NCBI GenBank assembly: GCA_964446285.1
Contig: CAYUNT010000113.1
Location: 1 to 14,876, forward strand
Reading direction: 5' to 3'
DNA length: 14,876 nt
DNA from: CAYUNT01 sp964446285
GTDB taxonomy: Bacteria; Sumerlaeota; Sumerlaeia; SLMS01; CAYUNT01
Below the pieces are notes generated by a model. It was not told the DNA's origin and made no database searches. It saw nothing but the letters and a program-made list of their open reading frames with translations. Shown here in pieces: positions 1-6,357 of this stretch. How positions within the stretch are numbered: the first letter of the stretch is position 1; every line of letters begins with the position of its first letter. The position numbers were made by a program, and so were the translations under genes.

Positions 1-46
1 CGTGACAGGCGATTAGGAACAGAATCAAAGGAAAATGGTATTATTC

Positions 47-74
47 ACAACCCACAACTCACAACCCACAACTC
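47..74. repeat. Two-copy 14-bp tandem repeat downstream of truA
   Basis: The unit ACAACCCACAACTC occurs twice head to tail (47-60 and 61-74) without a mismatch, followed by a partial copy beginning GCAACTTC. It lies just past the truA stop codon. No hairpin or T-tract typical of a terminator is visible in positions 1-93. It looks like a simple pyrimidine/AC-rich satellite; no function can be read from it. Confidence 0.7.
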
Positions 75-93
75 GCAACTTCTCTTCCTCCCC

Positions 94-1002
94 TCACAAC
101 CCGCTTTCTCTCCTCCACAGCCCCAATTCCGCCGGATACATAACTTCAACCAGGCACAAGCCCTGCGGCGGGGCGCACCAGAGTTTGTGCGCGCCGCGCT
201 GGCCGCTGCGAAGCATTTCCTTGATGGCATCGGGCGTCAGGCGTCCCTGGCCCGCTTCGAGCGCCGCGCCCGCCATGAATCGCACCATCGAGTGCAAAAA
301 CGACCGGCATACAAAACTGATTTGCGCCGCATCGCCCAAACTATTTGCCTCGCCCAGGCCATTTGCTTCGCCTGCCGCCCCATCGGCCCCGCCCCACAGC
401 GGCATCACCTGCAGCCGCGCCTCTTCCAGGTCGAGCACTGTCCGGGTCGCCTGGCATTGGCTGCTGCGAAACGCCGAAAAGTCGTGCCGCCCGCGGAAGC
501 ATTCAAGCGCCGCGCGGACCTTTTCCCAATCCACATCATGTGAAATCCAGGCCACTCGCGCGCGGTCGAGCGCGGGCGCCACGCGGCTGCGCACAACCCG
601 ATAGACATAGCGCCGCCGCAGGGCATCGCGCCGCGGATTGAATCCATCGGGAACGGGCCTCGCATCGCGCACGCGCACCGTGGCCGGCAGCCGCGCGTTC
701 ATTCCGCCCACGATATTCGCCGCCGTGAACCGTTCCGGCGCGCCAAACGCCGCTACTTGCCCGAGCGCATGGACTCCAGCGTCCGTCCGCCCCGCGCCCA
801 GGATGCTCGCCTCGCGCCCGGTCAGAGCCGCGAGCGCCTGTTCGAGCGCCTCCTGGATTGCCAGCCCATTCGTCTGCCGCTGCCATCCGGGCCAGTCCGT
901 TCCGTCGTATTCCACCAGGATTGCCCAGCGCCGGATTCCCGCTTCAGGCGCAAGCGGCTGGGACTCGAATTCGGCATGCGATGCCTCGGGGTCCTGCATC
1001 AT
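94..1002 (-). CDS. truA: tRNA pseudouridine(38-40) synthase TruA
   Basis: TruA isomerises uridine to pseudouridine at positions 38-40 of the tRNA anticodon arm in the cytoplasm. The protein (302 aa; family about 245-270) opens its catalytic core near residue 25 with the typical VEYDGTDWPGWQRQ stretch. It carries the catalytic motif GRTDAGVHA (residues 71-79, nucleophile Asp74), then FNPRRDA and RRYVYRV (about 121-136) and HDFSAFRS (173-180), and ends with the conserved SFLHSMVR-type helix (234-241). Two oddities are visible: about 24 extra residues before the core, and a low-complexity insert at about 204-228 containing a six-residue repeat. The start ATG overlaps the stop of the upstream anti-sigma gene (ATGA, 999-1002), so translation is probably coupled. 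A second ATG follows immediately, so the start could be one codon later. Identity is secure from the motifs; the N-terminal extension and insert are seen directly, and their effect is unknown. Confidence 0.96.
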   Translation of the reverse strand: MMQDPEASHAEFESQPLAPEAGIRRWAILVEYDGTDWPGWQRQTNGLAIQEALEQALAALTGREASILGAGRTDAGVHALGQVAAFGAPERFTAANIVGGMNARLPATVRVRDARPVPDGFNPRRDALRRRYVYRVVRSRVAPALDRARVAWISHDVDWEKVRAALECFRGRHDFSAFRSSQCQATRTVLDLEEARLQVMPLWGGADGAAGEANGLGEANSLGDAAQISFVCRSFLHSMVRFMAGAALEAGQGRLTPDAIKEMLRSGQRGAHKLWCAPPQGLCLVEVMYPAELGLWRRESGL

Positions 1003-3041
1003 GGCGCTTCAATCTTCACAATCATCAGAATGTTTTGCGTCGTGGAAACGCCTGGGGAGTGGGAAGAAGATGCGCAGGAGGATGTTGAAACAACGTCGTA
1101 ATATCCGCCAGTGGGCATGGATGGAGTTGCCTCGGGGCCTTGGTAGTTCGCGCCTGCACCTACAAGGAGATTCTGATTCTGACCGGACGGCGGCGGCAGC
1201 GGCCGCGATGCGTATGTCTGAGGAGCATCGGCTGGAGGAGGAGGAGCGACGGCGGCAGAAACGGCGCGCGCGGCGTGCAGCCTCTCCGTGTCCCTTATCG
1301 CCCCGCGTTGCGGCGAGGCGTGCGTGGCAGAAGGAACACCTCCGGCAATCATGCCCGGCGAGGCTGGCGCCGGAACATCCAAAGCCACCTGCATATCCTC
1401 CTGAGGGGGAGGCGGAGAAATCTCATTTGGAGGTTGCGCGGAAGCGGAAGATGGAACCTGCGCAAAATAATGATTCGTTCCGTTTGCGTTCCTCACCGCC
1501 TGCCCCTCCCTTGTCGAAGCGAGTTCCAGGGACCTTTTCCTGTCAAGTATATCTCCTTGAGATATTGTGGTCCCTGCAACCCCCGGCGCGGCCGCACCAA
1601 AAGCCTGCGAGGGAGATTGGCTCCAGAGCGTTGCCTGGCCGCTTTGCATGTGCTGAAAACGCGCCAAGCCTGCGGCATCCGCCGTGCGCGATTCCCATCC
1701 ATCGCTTTGCATGATGAGCCGCAAAGCCTGCCATGCTTCCATGCTTGGCAGTCGGCAAATTACTACTTGCGTTTTAGGCGCCACCTGTTGCGCTTGCTCC
1801 ACCACGCCGGATTCGGGTTGTTCCAGGCGGCCGCCGAGACGTTCCACAGCCATTTGGATGAGCTGCAGGCTGGATTGCCGCAATTGCTGGAATTCGGCAG
1901 AACCCGTCTTTGTGGAAGCGGACGCGGCCTTTACGGAATCATCGGAAATTTGCCTTGCATCCAGAAGGGCTTCCTCGGATTGGCCGGCAGCGGATGGCTT
2001 GTTTTCCTTCGCAGGTTTTGTCGCCGCCGAGCCAAAGGGACGCGCCGCATCTTTGGCAATTTCATCTGCCATAAACACCCGCTTGTCGTTTCCCTTTTGC
2101 TTGGCAGCCGCGTCAGCCAGTTGCAGGTTCAGCCCGATCTCATTATGGTCGATCTGGTAAGCCTCCACGCTGGTTGCCAGCGTGCGAGAGTCCTTGGAAG
2201 CGCGCAAAATCTCGCCCTTGGATTCGGTCTGCCCCGCCGCAAAGTCCGGAGACGGCGTTTGGCGGGTTCTCTCCATCACAAAATCTCCATCCCCTTCCGC
2301 ATCCATATCGTGCATTACGACTTGGCCCACGCTCTTTTCCGGCGACATGGCAAGGGTGCCGCGCCCGAGTTTTTCCTCGCGGGCCTGCCAAAGAAGAAGA
2401 TTCGGACTTGGCGTTTCCGCCGCCGCGCTGGCCAGCGCTTCCATTGACATTTCCGTGGAAGGGGCGGCGCTGGGCACCGTCAACTTCTCAAGCGTCGCAG
2501 AAGAATCCGGAGCGGCGGCCGTTTCAATATGCACGCCTTTCCTGGCTATTTCCTTTTCGTTCTGGATGCGGACGGCCTCCACCATCATGCGCCACCCGCC
2601 GATGGCCAGCAACAGAACTGCCGCGATCTGCGCCACAGGCCAAACCCAGTTTGGAGTTCCCCGGCGCTTCATTTCTTTGGCGGAAGAGGCAGCGTCTGCG
2701 CGTCGCCCAGCCCCGGTCGGCAGCTCATCCATCGGAACCACGTGGCCCGCAGGCAGCCTTTCTTGCGCCTCTTGCACCGGCCTTTGCGAAGGTTCCGTCC
2801 CGGCGGCCGCTTGTTGCTCCTCGCGCAACCTTGCCAGCACCGATTCTCGAAGGCGCCCCGGGGCTTTGACCTCCGCCAGACGCTTGAATGCCAAACGCAA
2901 CGCCCGCTGGCGCTCCACCTCCGCGCGATCCTCGGGGTGAGCGGCCAGATAACGCTCGATTTCCTCCTGCTCCGAGGCGTCAAGTTTGCCCGAGCAGAAG
3001 TCATCGAGGCGATCCAGGAATGTTTGGCGGTCCGGCAGCAT
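999..3041 (-). CDS. Large single-pass membrane protein, probable anti-sigma factor
   Basis: Not recognised as a named family over its full 680 residues. Residues 1-75 resemble the N-terminal anti-sigma domain of zf-HC2/RsiW-type proteins: a short helix ending LDDFCSGKLDASEQEE, then YLAAHPEDRAEVERQ, with heavily charged helices to about 75. The usual HxxxCxxC zinc ligands are reduced to a lone His35. One transmembrane segment lies at about 132-153 (NWVWPVAQIAAVLLLAIGGW). The remaining roughly 525 residues would be periplasmic. They contain Ala/Ser/Pro-rich stretches, a segment at about 385-445 faintly like DUF4349 proteins, a Pro-rich stretch at 540-640, and a hydrophobic end (ILMIVKIE). It follows the ECF sigma gene on the same strand after a repeat-rich 268-bp spacer and overlaps truA by ATGA. 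No clear Shine-Dalgarno sequence precedes the chosen ATG. The anti-sigma role is inferred from topology and neighbourhood. Confidence 0.75.
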   Translation of the reverse strand: MLPDRQTFLDRLDDFCSGKLDASEQEEIERYLAAHPEDRAEVERQRALRLAFKRLAEVKAPGRLRESVLARLREEQQAAAGTEPSQRPVQEAQERLPAGHVVPMDELPTGAGRRADAASSAKEMKRRGTPNWVWPVAQIAAVLLLAIGGWRMMVEAVRIQNEKEIARKGVHIETAAAPDSSATLEKLTVPSAAPSTEMSMEALASAAAETPSPNLLLWQAREEKLGRGTLAMSPEKSVGQVVMHDMDAEGDGDFVMERTRQTPSPDFAAGQTESKGEILRASKDSRTLATSVEAYQIDHNEIGLNLQLADAAAKQKGNDKRVFMADEIAKDAARPFGSAATKPAKENKPSAAGQSEEALLDARQISDDSVKAASASTKTGSAEFQQLRQSSLQLIQMAVERLGGRLEQPESGVVEQAQQVAPKTQVVICRLPSMEAWQALRLIMQSDGWESRTADAAGLARFQHMQSGQATLWSQSPSQAFGAAAPGVAGTTISQGDILDRKRSLELASTREGQAVRNANGTNHYFAQVPSSASAQPPNEISPPPPQEDMQVALDVPAPASPGMIAGGVPSATHASPQRGAIRDTERLHAARAVSAAVAPPPPADAPQTYASRPLPPPSGQNQNLLVGAGANYQGPEATPSMPTGGYYDVVSTSSCASSSHSPGVSTTQNILMIVKIEAP

Positions 3042-3091
3042 GGGAGGAATTAACTCACTAAGGCCAAGGATTTTCGCGAACTGGAGAGGGA

Positions 3092-3136
3092 ATGAGACGG
3101 ATGGGACCTATGGGACAGATGAGACCTGTGGGACAG
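3092..3136. repeat. Five tandem 9-bp units, left arm of inverted array
   Basis: Five contiguous 9-mers can be read without a gap: ATGAGACGG, ATGGGACCT, ATGGGACAG, ATGAGACCT, GTGGGACAG (consensus RTGRGACNN). They face five inverted units at 3202-3246 across a 65-bp centre. The array lies in the sigma/anti-sigma spacer. Reverse-complement matching of seven of nine positions per unit would allow a long imperfect hairpin in the mRNA. Confidence 0.9.
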
Positions 3137-3155
3137 GTAAGGCAAATGAATTGGG

Positions 3156-3171
3156 CGGAATTCGCAAATTC
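3156..3171. repeat. Small inverted repeat at the centre of the 9-mer array
   Basis: GGAATT and AATTCC are separated by CGCA, forming a perfect 6-bp stem. It lies within the centre between the two 9-mer arms and could form the tip of a composite hairpin. No protein-binding site is recognised. Confidence 0.55.
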
Positions 3172-3201
3172 CCACCGGCGCATTGGCGTTAGGATTTGGC
3201 T

Positions 3202-3246
3202 TTGTCCCATACGTCCCATTGGTCCCATTGGTCCCATTCGCCCCAT
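3202..3246. repeat. Five tandem 9-bp units, right (inverted) arm
   Basis: Units TTGTCCCAT, ACGTCCCAT, TGGTCCCAT, TGGTCCCAT and TCGCCCCAT (consensus NNGTCCCAT) are the reverse complement of the units at 3092-3136, giving a 5+5 arrangement. Invariant core bases and two variable bases per unit argue for a repeated motif rather than polymerase slippage alone. Confidence 0.9.
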
Positions 3247-3309
3247 CCATACGCTTATAGCGACCATTAGTCACTATTGAATTGAGTTCATTTATGACAA
3301 TTCGCATTC

Positions 3310-4059
3310 TCATCTTCTTCCCCTAGCCTTTTCTTGTCCGGCGGCCTCGTCAAGTAAAGGACCAAGACGCTCGCGAAGCATCTCGCGCGCCCGCGCCAAC
3401 CGCGACTTCACCGTCCCCAACTGCTCATCCAGCGTCTCCGCGATCTCCTCATACGACAACCCTTCGATGTGGCGCAGCACAACCACCTCACGGTAAGCCT
3501 CAGGCATCCGTGCCAGTTCGCGCTCCAGCGCCCGGGCCAGTTCATGCCCCGCCGCCTCTTCGCGCGGACTCACCCCTCCCGCCACCAGGTCGATGGATTC
3601 CCGCCCGCTTTCCCCGTCTTCATCGCCCCCGCCCGCTCCGCCGCCCGAATCGAGAGAAATCGGATGCGGATGGCGTCCGGCGGCTTTCCAGCGATTGCGC
3701 GCCAGATTCACCGTGATCCGATACAGCCAGGTGGAGAATCGCGAATCGCCCCGGAAGAGGCTGATTTTCCGGAAAGCCGTGAGCAAAACGTCCTGAGCGA
3801 GGTCCATGGCTTCCTCCGGATCGCCCATCAAGCGCAGCGCCGTTCGATATACGGCATCCTGATGCGCGCCAAGGAGGCGTTCAAACGCTTCCAAATCGCC
3901 CGCGCGGCAGCGCTCGATCCATTGTGCTTCCTGCTCATTCATGCCGCTGGCGAGACGGGGCTTGGGGGACTTCGCGCCCGTGGACGGTCCCGGAGCGGGG
4001 AGGTCCGGGCCGCCGGCAAATGCCCGCTCCGCGCGGTTCTCCAAGGAATCAGACATCAT
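3310..4059 (-). CDS. ECF-family RNA polymerase sigma factor (RpoE-like)
   Basis: An extracytoplasmic-function (sigma-70 group 4) factor that directs RNA polymerase to stress or envelope promoters. Region 2 covers about residues 58-128 (FERLLGAHQDAVYRTALRLM, the AMDLAQDVLLTAFRKI helix, then FSTWLYRITVNLARNRWK). Region 4 covers about 175-228 (MPEAYREVVVLRHIEGLSYE, then EIAETLDEQLGTVKSRLARAR, the recognition helix-turn-helix). The linker (about 136-170) is Gly/Asp-rich and longer than usual. The start overlaps the lspA stop by ATGA (4056-4059). That start adds about 39 disordered residues, and Met40 (MNEQEAQ) is an alternative where homology should begin. Neither start has a convincing Shine-Dalgarno sequence, so coupling to lspA is the better explanation. 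A probable membrane anti-sigma gene follows. Target genes are unknown. Confidence 0.95.
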   Translation of the reverse strand: MMSDSLENRAERAFAGGPDLPAPGPSTGAKSPKPRLASGMNEQEAQWIERCRAGDLEAFERLLGAHQDAVYRTALRLMGDPEEAMDLAQDVLLTAFRKISLFRGDSRFSTWLYRITVNLARNRWKAAGRHPHPISLDSGGGAGGGDEDGESGRESIDLVAGGVSPREEAAGHELARALERELARMPEAYREVVVLRHIEGLSYEEIAETLDEQLGTVKSRLARAREMLRERLGPLLDEAAGQEKARGRR

Positions 4060-4814
4060 TTCTTAGGCGCTTGTTCCCGATGGGCGAAGAAAATCAACAG
4101 CCCAACCCCAATAAAAATGGATGAGTCCGCCACATTGAACGTTGGCCAGTGCCACTGACGCCAATACGCATCGATAAAATCCACCACATAGCCCCGCATT
4201 ACGCGGTCCGTCAGGTTGCCTAGCGCTCCTCCAAGGATCAGCGCCAGCGAAAAACGCGTGATTTTGTGTCCGAGCGGCGTCAGCAAATACCAAACACATA
4301 TTGCCGAGGCTATTATTGCATTCACAATGCTGAGAATACCGGGATGGCGCCGGAACATGGAAAATGCGGCCCCGGTATTTTCCGCGTATTGAAGCGCCAG
4401 GCAGTCTGGAATGAGTTGCACGATCCGCGAAGGAACATGGTGCCCCGGCCAGCCTGTGCGGGGCGCGGCCAATTCCGAGACAACTAGCATTTTCGTCAGA
4501 ATATCCAGGCAAAGAACCGCCGCCAGCAGGAGTGCGGGCAAAAGGTGCGCGCGGCGATTTTTCCAAAAGCCGTGCGGTGCATCCGCCGCAACCTCGACCG
4601 GGTCTGAATCAGCTGGCTTAGGCGGGGGAGTGCTCTGGGCGGATTCCGCCGCGCTGGCGCTGGGGTTGCGCGCGGATTTGGAGCCGGTCCGAAAACCTCT
4701 GATGGCTTGAACGTTTTGCCCAAGGTTTCTGGTGGCTTGTACCTCCCGTCCAAGATTCCTTGGCGTGTTTTTGGATAGGCTCTTAGCCGGTTTTCGGTTA
4801 CGATTCGACGGCAT
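4056..4814 (-). CDS. lspA: Lipoprotein signal peptidase (SPase II) with N-terminal extension
   Basis: LspA is an inner-membrane aspartyl protease that cleaves prolipoprotein signal peptides after the lipobox Cys is lipidated. The C-terminal 165 residues are a normal LspA: TM1 about 90-111 with the conserved DILTK (Asp104, Lys108), ENTGAAFSMF (145-154), ALGNLTDRV with catalytic Asp203, and FNVADS with catalytic Asp230. It ends in a hydrophobic helix and a short basic tail. Unusual is an 85-residue hydrophilic, basic then Pro/Ala-rich N-terminal extension; the family usually starts a few residues before TM1. The extension contains a ten-residue repeat (RNLGREVQAT, RNLGQNVQAI, residues 19-38). 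An in-frame stop lies two codons before the ATG, and no other ATG occurs before TM1, so the extension is probably translated. The gene lies 149 bp after the DksA-like gene and overlaps the sigma gene. Confidence 0.96.
   Translation of the reverse strand: MPSNRNRKPAKSLSKNTPRNLGREVQATRNLGQNVQAIRGFRTGSKSARNPSASAAESAQSTPPPKPADSDPVEVAADAPHGFWKNRRAHLLPALLLAAVLCLDILTKMLVVSELAAPRTGWPGHHVPSRIVQLIPDCLALQYAENTGAAFSMFRRHPGILSIVNAIIASAICVWYLLTPLGHKITRFSLALILGGALGNLTDRVMRGYVVDFIDAYWRQWHWPTFNVADSSIFIGVGLLIFFAHREQAPKK
4560..4814 (-). other. Hydrophilic N-terminal extension of LspA with internal repeat
   Basis: Codons 1-85 of lspA encode a charged, probably disordered cytoplasmic tail. Codons 19-38 (4701-4760) are a tandem pair of ten-residue units, with a weaker third copy following (RGFRTG). 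A downstream non-ATG start cannot be excluded, but no good GTG/TTG with a Shine-Dalgarno sequence was seen close to TM1. Confidence 0.6.
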
Positions 4815-4934
4815 TTCTCACCCAATCGCCACGAGAATAAGGACCGGCAGTCCAGCCATGCATTGCGCGGGAAAAGACACTGCGGCCGCCCAACAGCGGC
4901 GTGGCAGGATGTGGAGCCTCTTGCGTATGCGGAA

Positions 4935-4951
4935 CGGGGCAGGTGTCCCCG
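4935..4951 (-). other. Small hairpin between the dksA-like gene and lspA
   Basis: CGGGG and CCCCG flank a 7-nt loop 13 bp past the stop of the DksA-like gene. No T-tract follows on the minus strand, so it is not a clear terminator and readthrough into lspA is likely. The rest of the 149-bp spacer shows nothing recognisable. Confidence 0.3.
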
Positions 4952-4963
4952 CAGGAGAAGGGG

Positions 4964-6244
4964 TTAAGGGGCGATCATGCGGCGTTCTTGTTCAATCCGC
5001 CGGCGGCACCCGATGCAGAGCCGGGCATGAGGTTTGGCCAGAAGGCGTTCCACTCCGATGGGCGCGCCACACGACTGGCAAACTCCATACGAGCCTTCTT
5101 CCAGACGCCGCAACGAATCGAGAATCTGCGCCAGGCGATCCTGCAAGAGGCGTCTCTGCATGAGGTTCGTCTCGAGCATGGAATTGTCCGTGGCGTGTTC
5201 GGCGATGTGGATCGAGAAAATATGGTGATCGTATCCGCCGCCTTCGTCGTGCGTGTTGCTGATCTCGTCCAAAATCGCTATGTCCCGAACGATTCGGTCG
5301 TGCTCCTCGCCAAGAACCTTGCGGAAACGCTCCACTTCTTTCTTGGAGTAAGGATACTTTTTCAACGTCTTGTAGTCGGGCGAAGGCTCAATGGGCGCCA
5401 GGTCAGTCATCGGCGGAAGCGGCTTGGCTCTCTCTTCGATTAGGAGGGCAGCCGCTGGCGGGGCGGATTTCGGCGCCTTCTTGGTGACTGGGCGCTGATA
5501 CCCGCTGCGCAGGTTAAGAAGCCTCCGCATCAGCTCCTTGCGGCCCACGGAATTTCCCGACTTTTCCTGTTTGCCCTTGGATGAGGTTTTTTTCGAGCCG
5601 TCCGCGCCTTTTGCGCGATTGGCGGCCTGCGGAGCCGAGGTTTTGGGGGCTTTGGGAGGAGCGGCCGCTGCTTTTTTAGAGGAGGCTGGGGCAGCCGTGG
5701 GCGGGCGCGAAACGGAAGATTTGGGGGCTTTTGCCGGCGTGGCGGCGCTCTTCTTGCCGCCTTCCTGCTTTTTTCCGCCGCTGGCGCGCAGAGCCTTGGA
5801 TTCCGCATCCTTTTCTTTTTGCGGCGCAGGGCGTTTGGCCGGAGCAGCCTTCACCACAGGCTTTTTTCCCGATTTTACAACTGTGGTTTGCTTTTTTGCG
5901 AGAGAGCCGGCGTCGGCGCTCGATCGAGAAGAACGCGCCGATGAGGCCTTCTTGGCGATGGCTGTTTTGGTTCCGCCCGTCTCCTTGGCAACGGCGCCTG
6001 GCGCACTGGCCCTGGGTGACTTGCCCACAGGCGCGCCATTGCGGGCCTTTCCGCTGGATTTTCTGGCCATAGACTGGCTTCTTGCGCATCTGGGATTCGC
6101 CTGCCCTTTGGCGCGCGCGGGCGCGGCCTGTCCAGTTCCCTGCGATTCGCCGCGCGAACTGCTCTGGGAATGCTTCCGGCCTGGCTTTTTTTCTTTGGCG
6201 CAACGGGCTGGATTTTGTCGGTTGGCGAGTCTGGCTCGGGTCAT
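4964..6244 (-). CDS. DksA/TraR C4 zinc-finger protein with long basic histone-like N-terminus
   Basis: Residues about 297-423 match the DksA/TraR family, which enters the RNA polymerase secondary channel. A coiled-coil segment (EVERFRKVLGEEHDRIVRDI, then METNLMQRR-like helix to about 380) leads into a C4 zinc finger with Cys389/Cys392 and Cys410/Cys413 (CQSCG, CIGC). The tip between the two helices (about 328-355, THDEGGGYDHH) does not show the DxxDxA motif of E. coli DksA. Residues 1-260 are Lys/Ala/Ser/Pro-rich with many KK and PAK-like pairs, resembling histone H1 or bacterial Hc1-type tails and probably disordered and DNA- or RNA-binding. At 426 aa the protein is about three times the usual length. 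The start is supported by AGGAGA (6252-6257) 7 nt upstream. It lies between pnp and lspA on the same strand. The zinc-finger assignment is strong; the tail's role is inference. Confidence 0.92.
   Translation of the reverse strand: MTRARLANRQNPARCAKEKKPGRKHSQSSSRGESQGTGQAAPARAKGQANPRCARSQSMARKSSGKARNGAPVGKSPRASAPGAVAKETGGTKTAIAKKASSARSSRSSADAGSLAKKQTTVVKSGKKPVVKAAPAKRPAPQKEKDAESKALRASGGKKQEGGKKSAATPAKAPKSSVSRPPTAAPASSKKAAAAPPKAPKTSAPQAANRAKGADGSKKTSSKGKQEKSGNSVGRKELMRRLLNLRSGYQRPVTKKAPKSAPPAAALLIEERAKPLPPMTDLAPIEPSPDYKTLKKYPYSKKEVERFRKVLGEEHDRIVRDIAILDEISNTHDEGGGYDHHIFSIHIAEHATDNSMLETNLMQRRLLQDRLAQILDSLRRLEEGSYGVCQSCGAPIGVERLLAKPHARLCIGCRRRIEQERRMIAP
5465..6244 (-). other. Lys/Ala-rich disordered domain of the DksA-like protein
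   Basis: About 260 codons of Lys, Ala, Ser, Pro and Gly with short K-K and A-P-K repeats, no hydrophobic core and very low predicted structure. The opposite strand is open over most of this stretch only because low-complexity GC-rich codons avoid stops; that reading has no recognisable domain. Confidence 0.75.
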
Positions 6245-6357
6245 TAGTTTTTCTCCTGGAAATACACTGCGTCCGAATACGGCAGCTGGGAAATAGACGG
6301 GGAGCGGCTTGTCCGCGTGGGGGAAAATTGTGACTTTTGCGTCTCCTTATATGTCTT

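Noticed and set aside
638..2447. Long plus-strand open frames (358 and 435 codons) opposite the anti-sigma gene and truA
   Set aside because: They lie antisense to genes supported by domains and an ATGA overlap, are Arg/Pro/Ser-rich with no domain, and arise from GC-rich codon bias.
3092..3246. CRISPR array
   Set aside because: Units are 9 bp, contiguous with no spacers, and inverted in the second half; no cas genes are present.
3050..3313. 87-codon minus-strand frame running through the 9-bp repeats
   Set aside because: The frame is open because 9 is a multiple of three and the unit lacks stops; the encoded peptide is a repeat artefact (NGT and SHR units) without a ribosome-binding site.
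4815..4963. Leader peptide of about 21 codons overlapping the lspA start
   Set aside because: Starts at an ATG without a Shine-Dalgarno sequence and has no attenuator-like structure or codon bias.
5538..6296. 252-codon plus-strand frame opposite the DksA-like gene
   Set aside because: It mirrors the low-complexity Lys/Ala codons of the minus strand; the minus frame has a zinc finger and a good ribosome-binding site.
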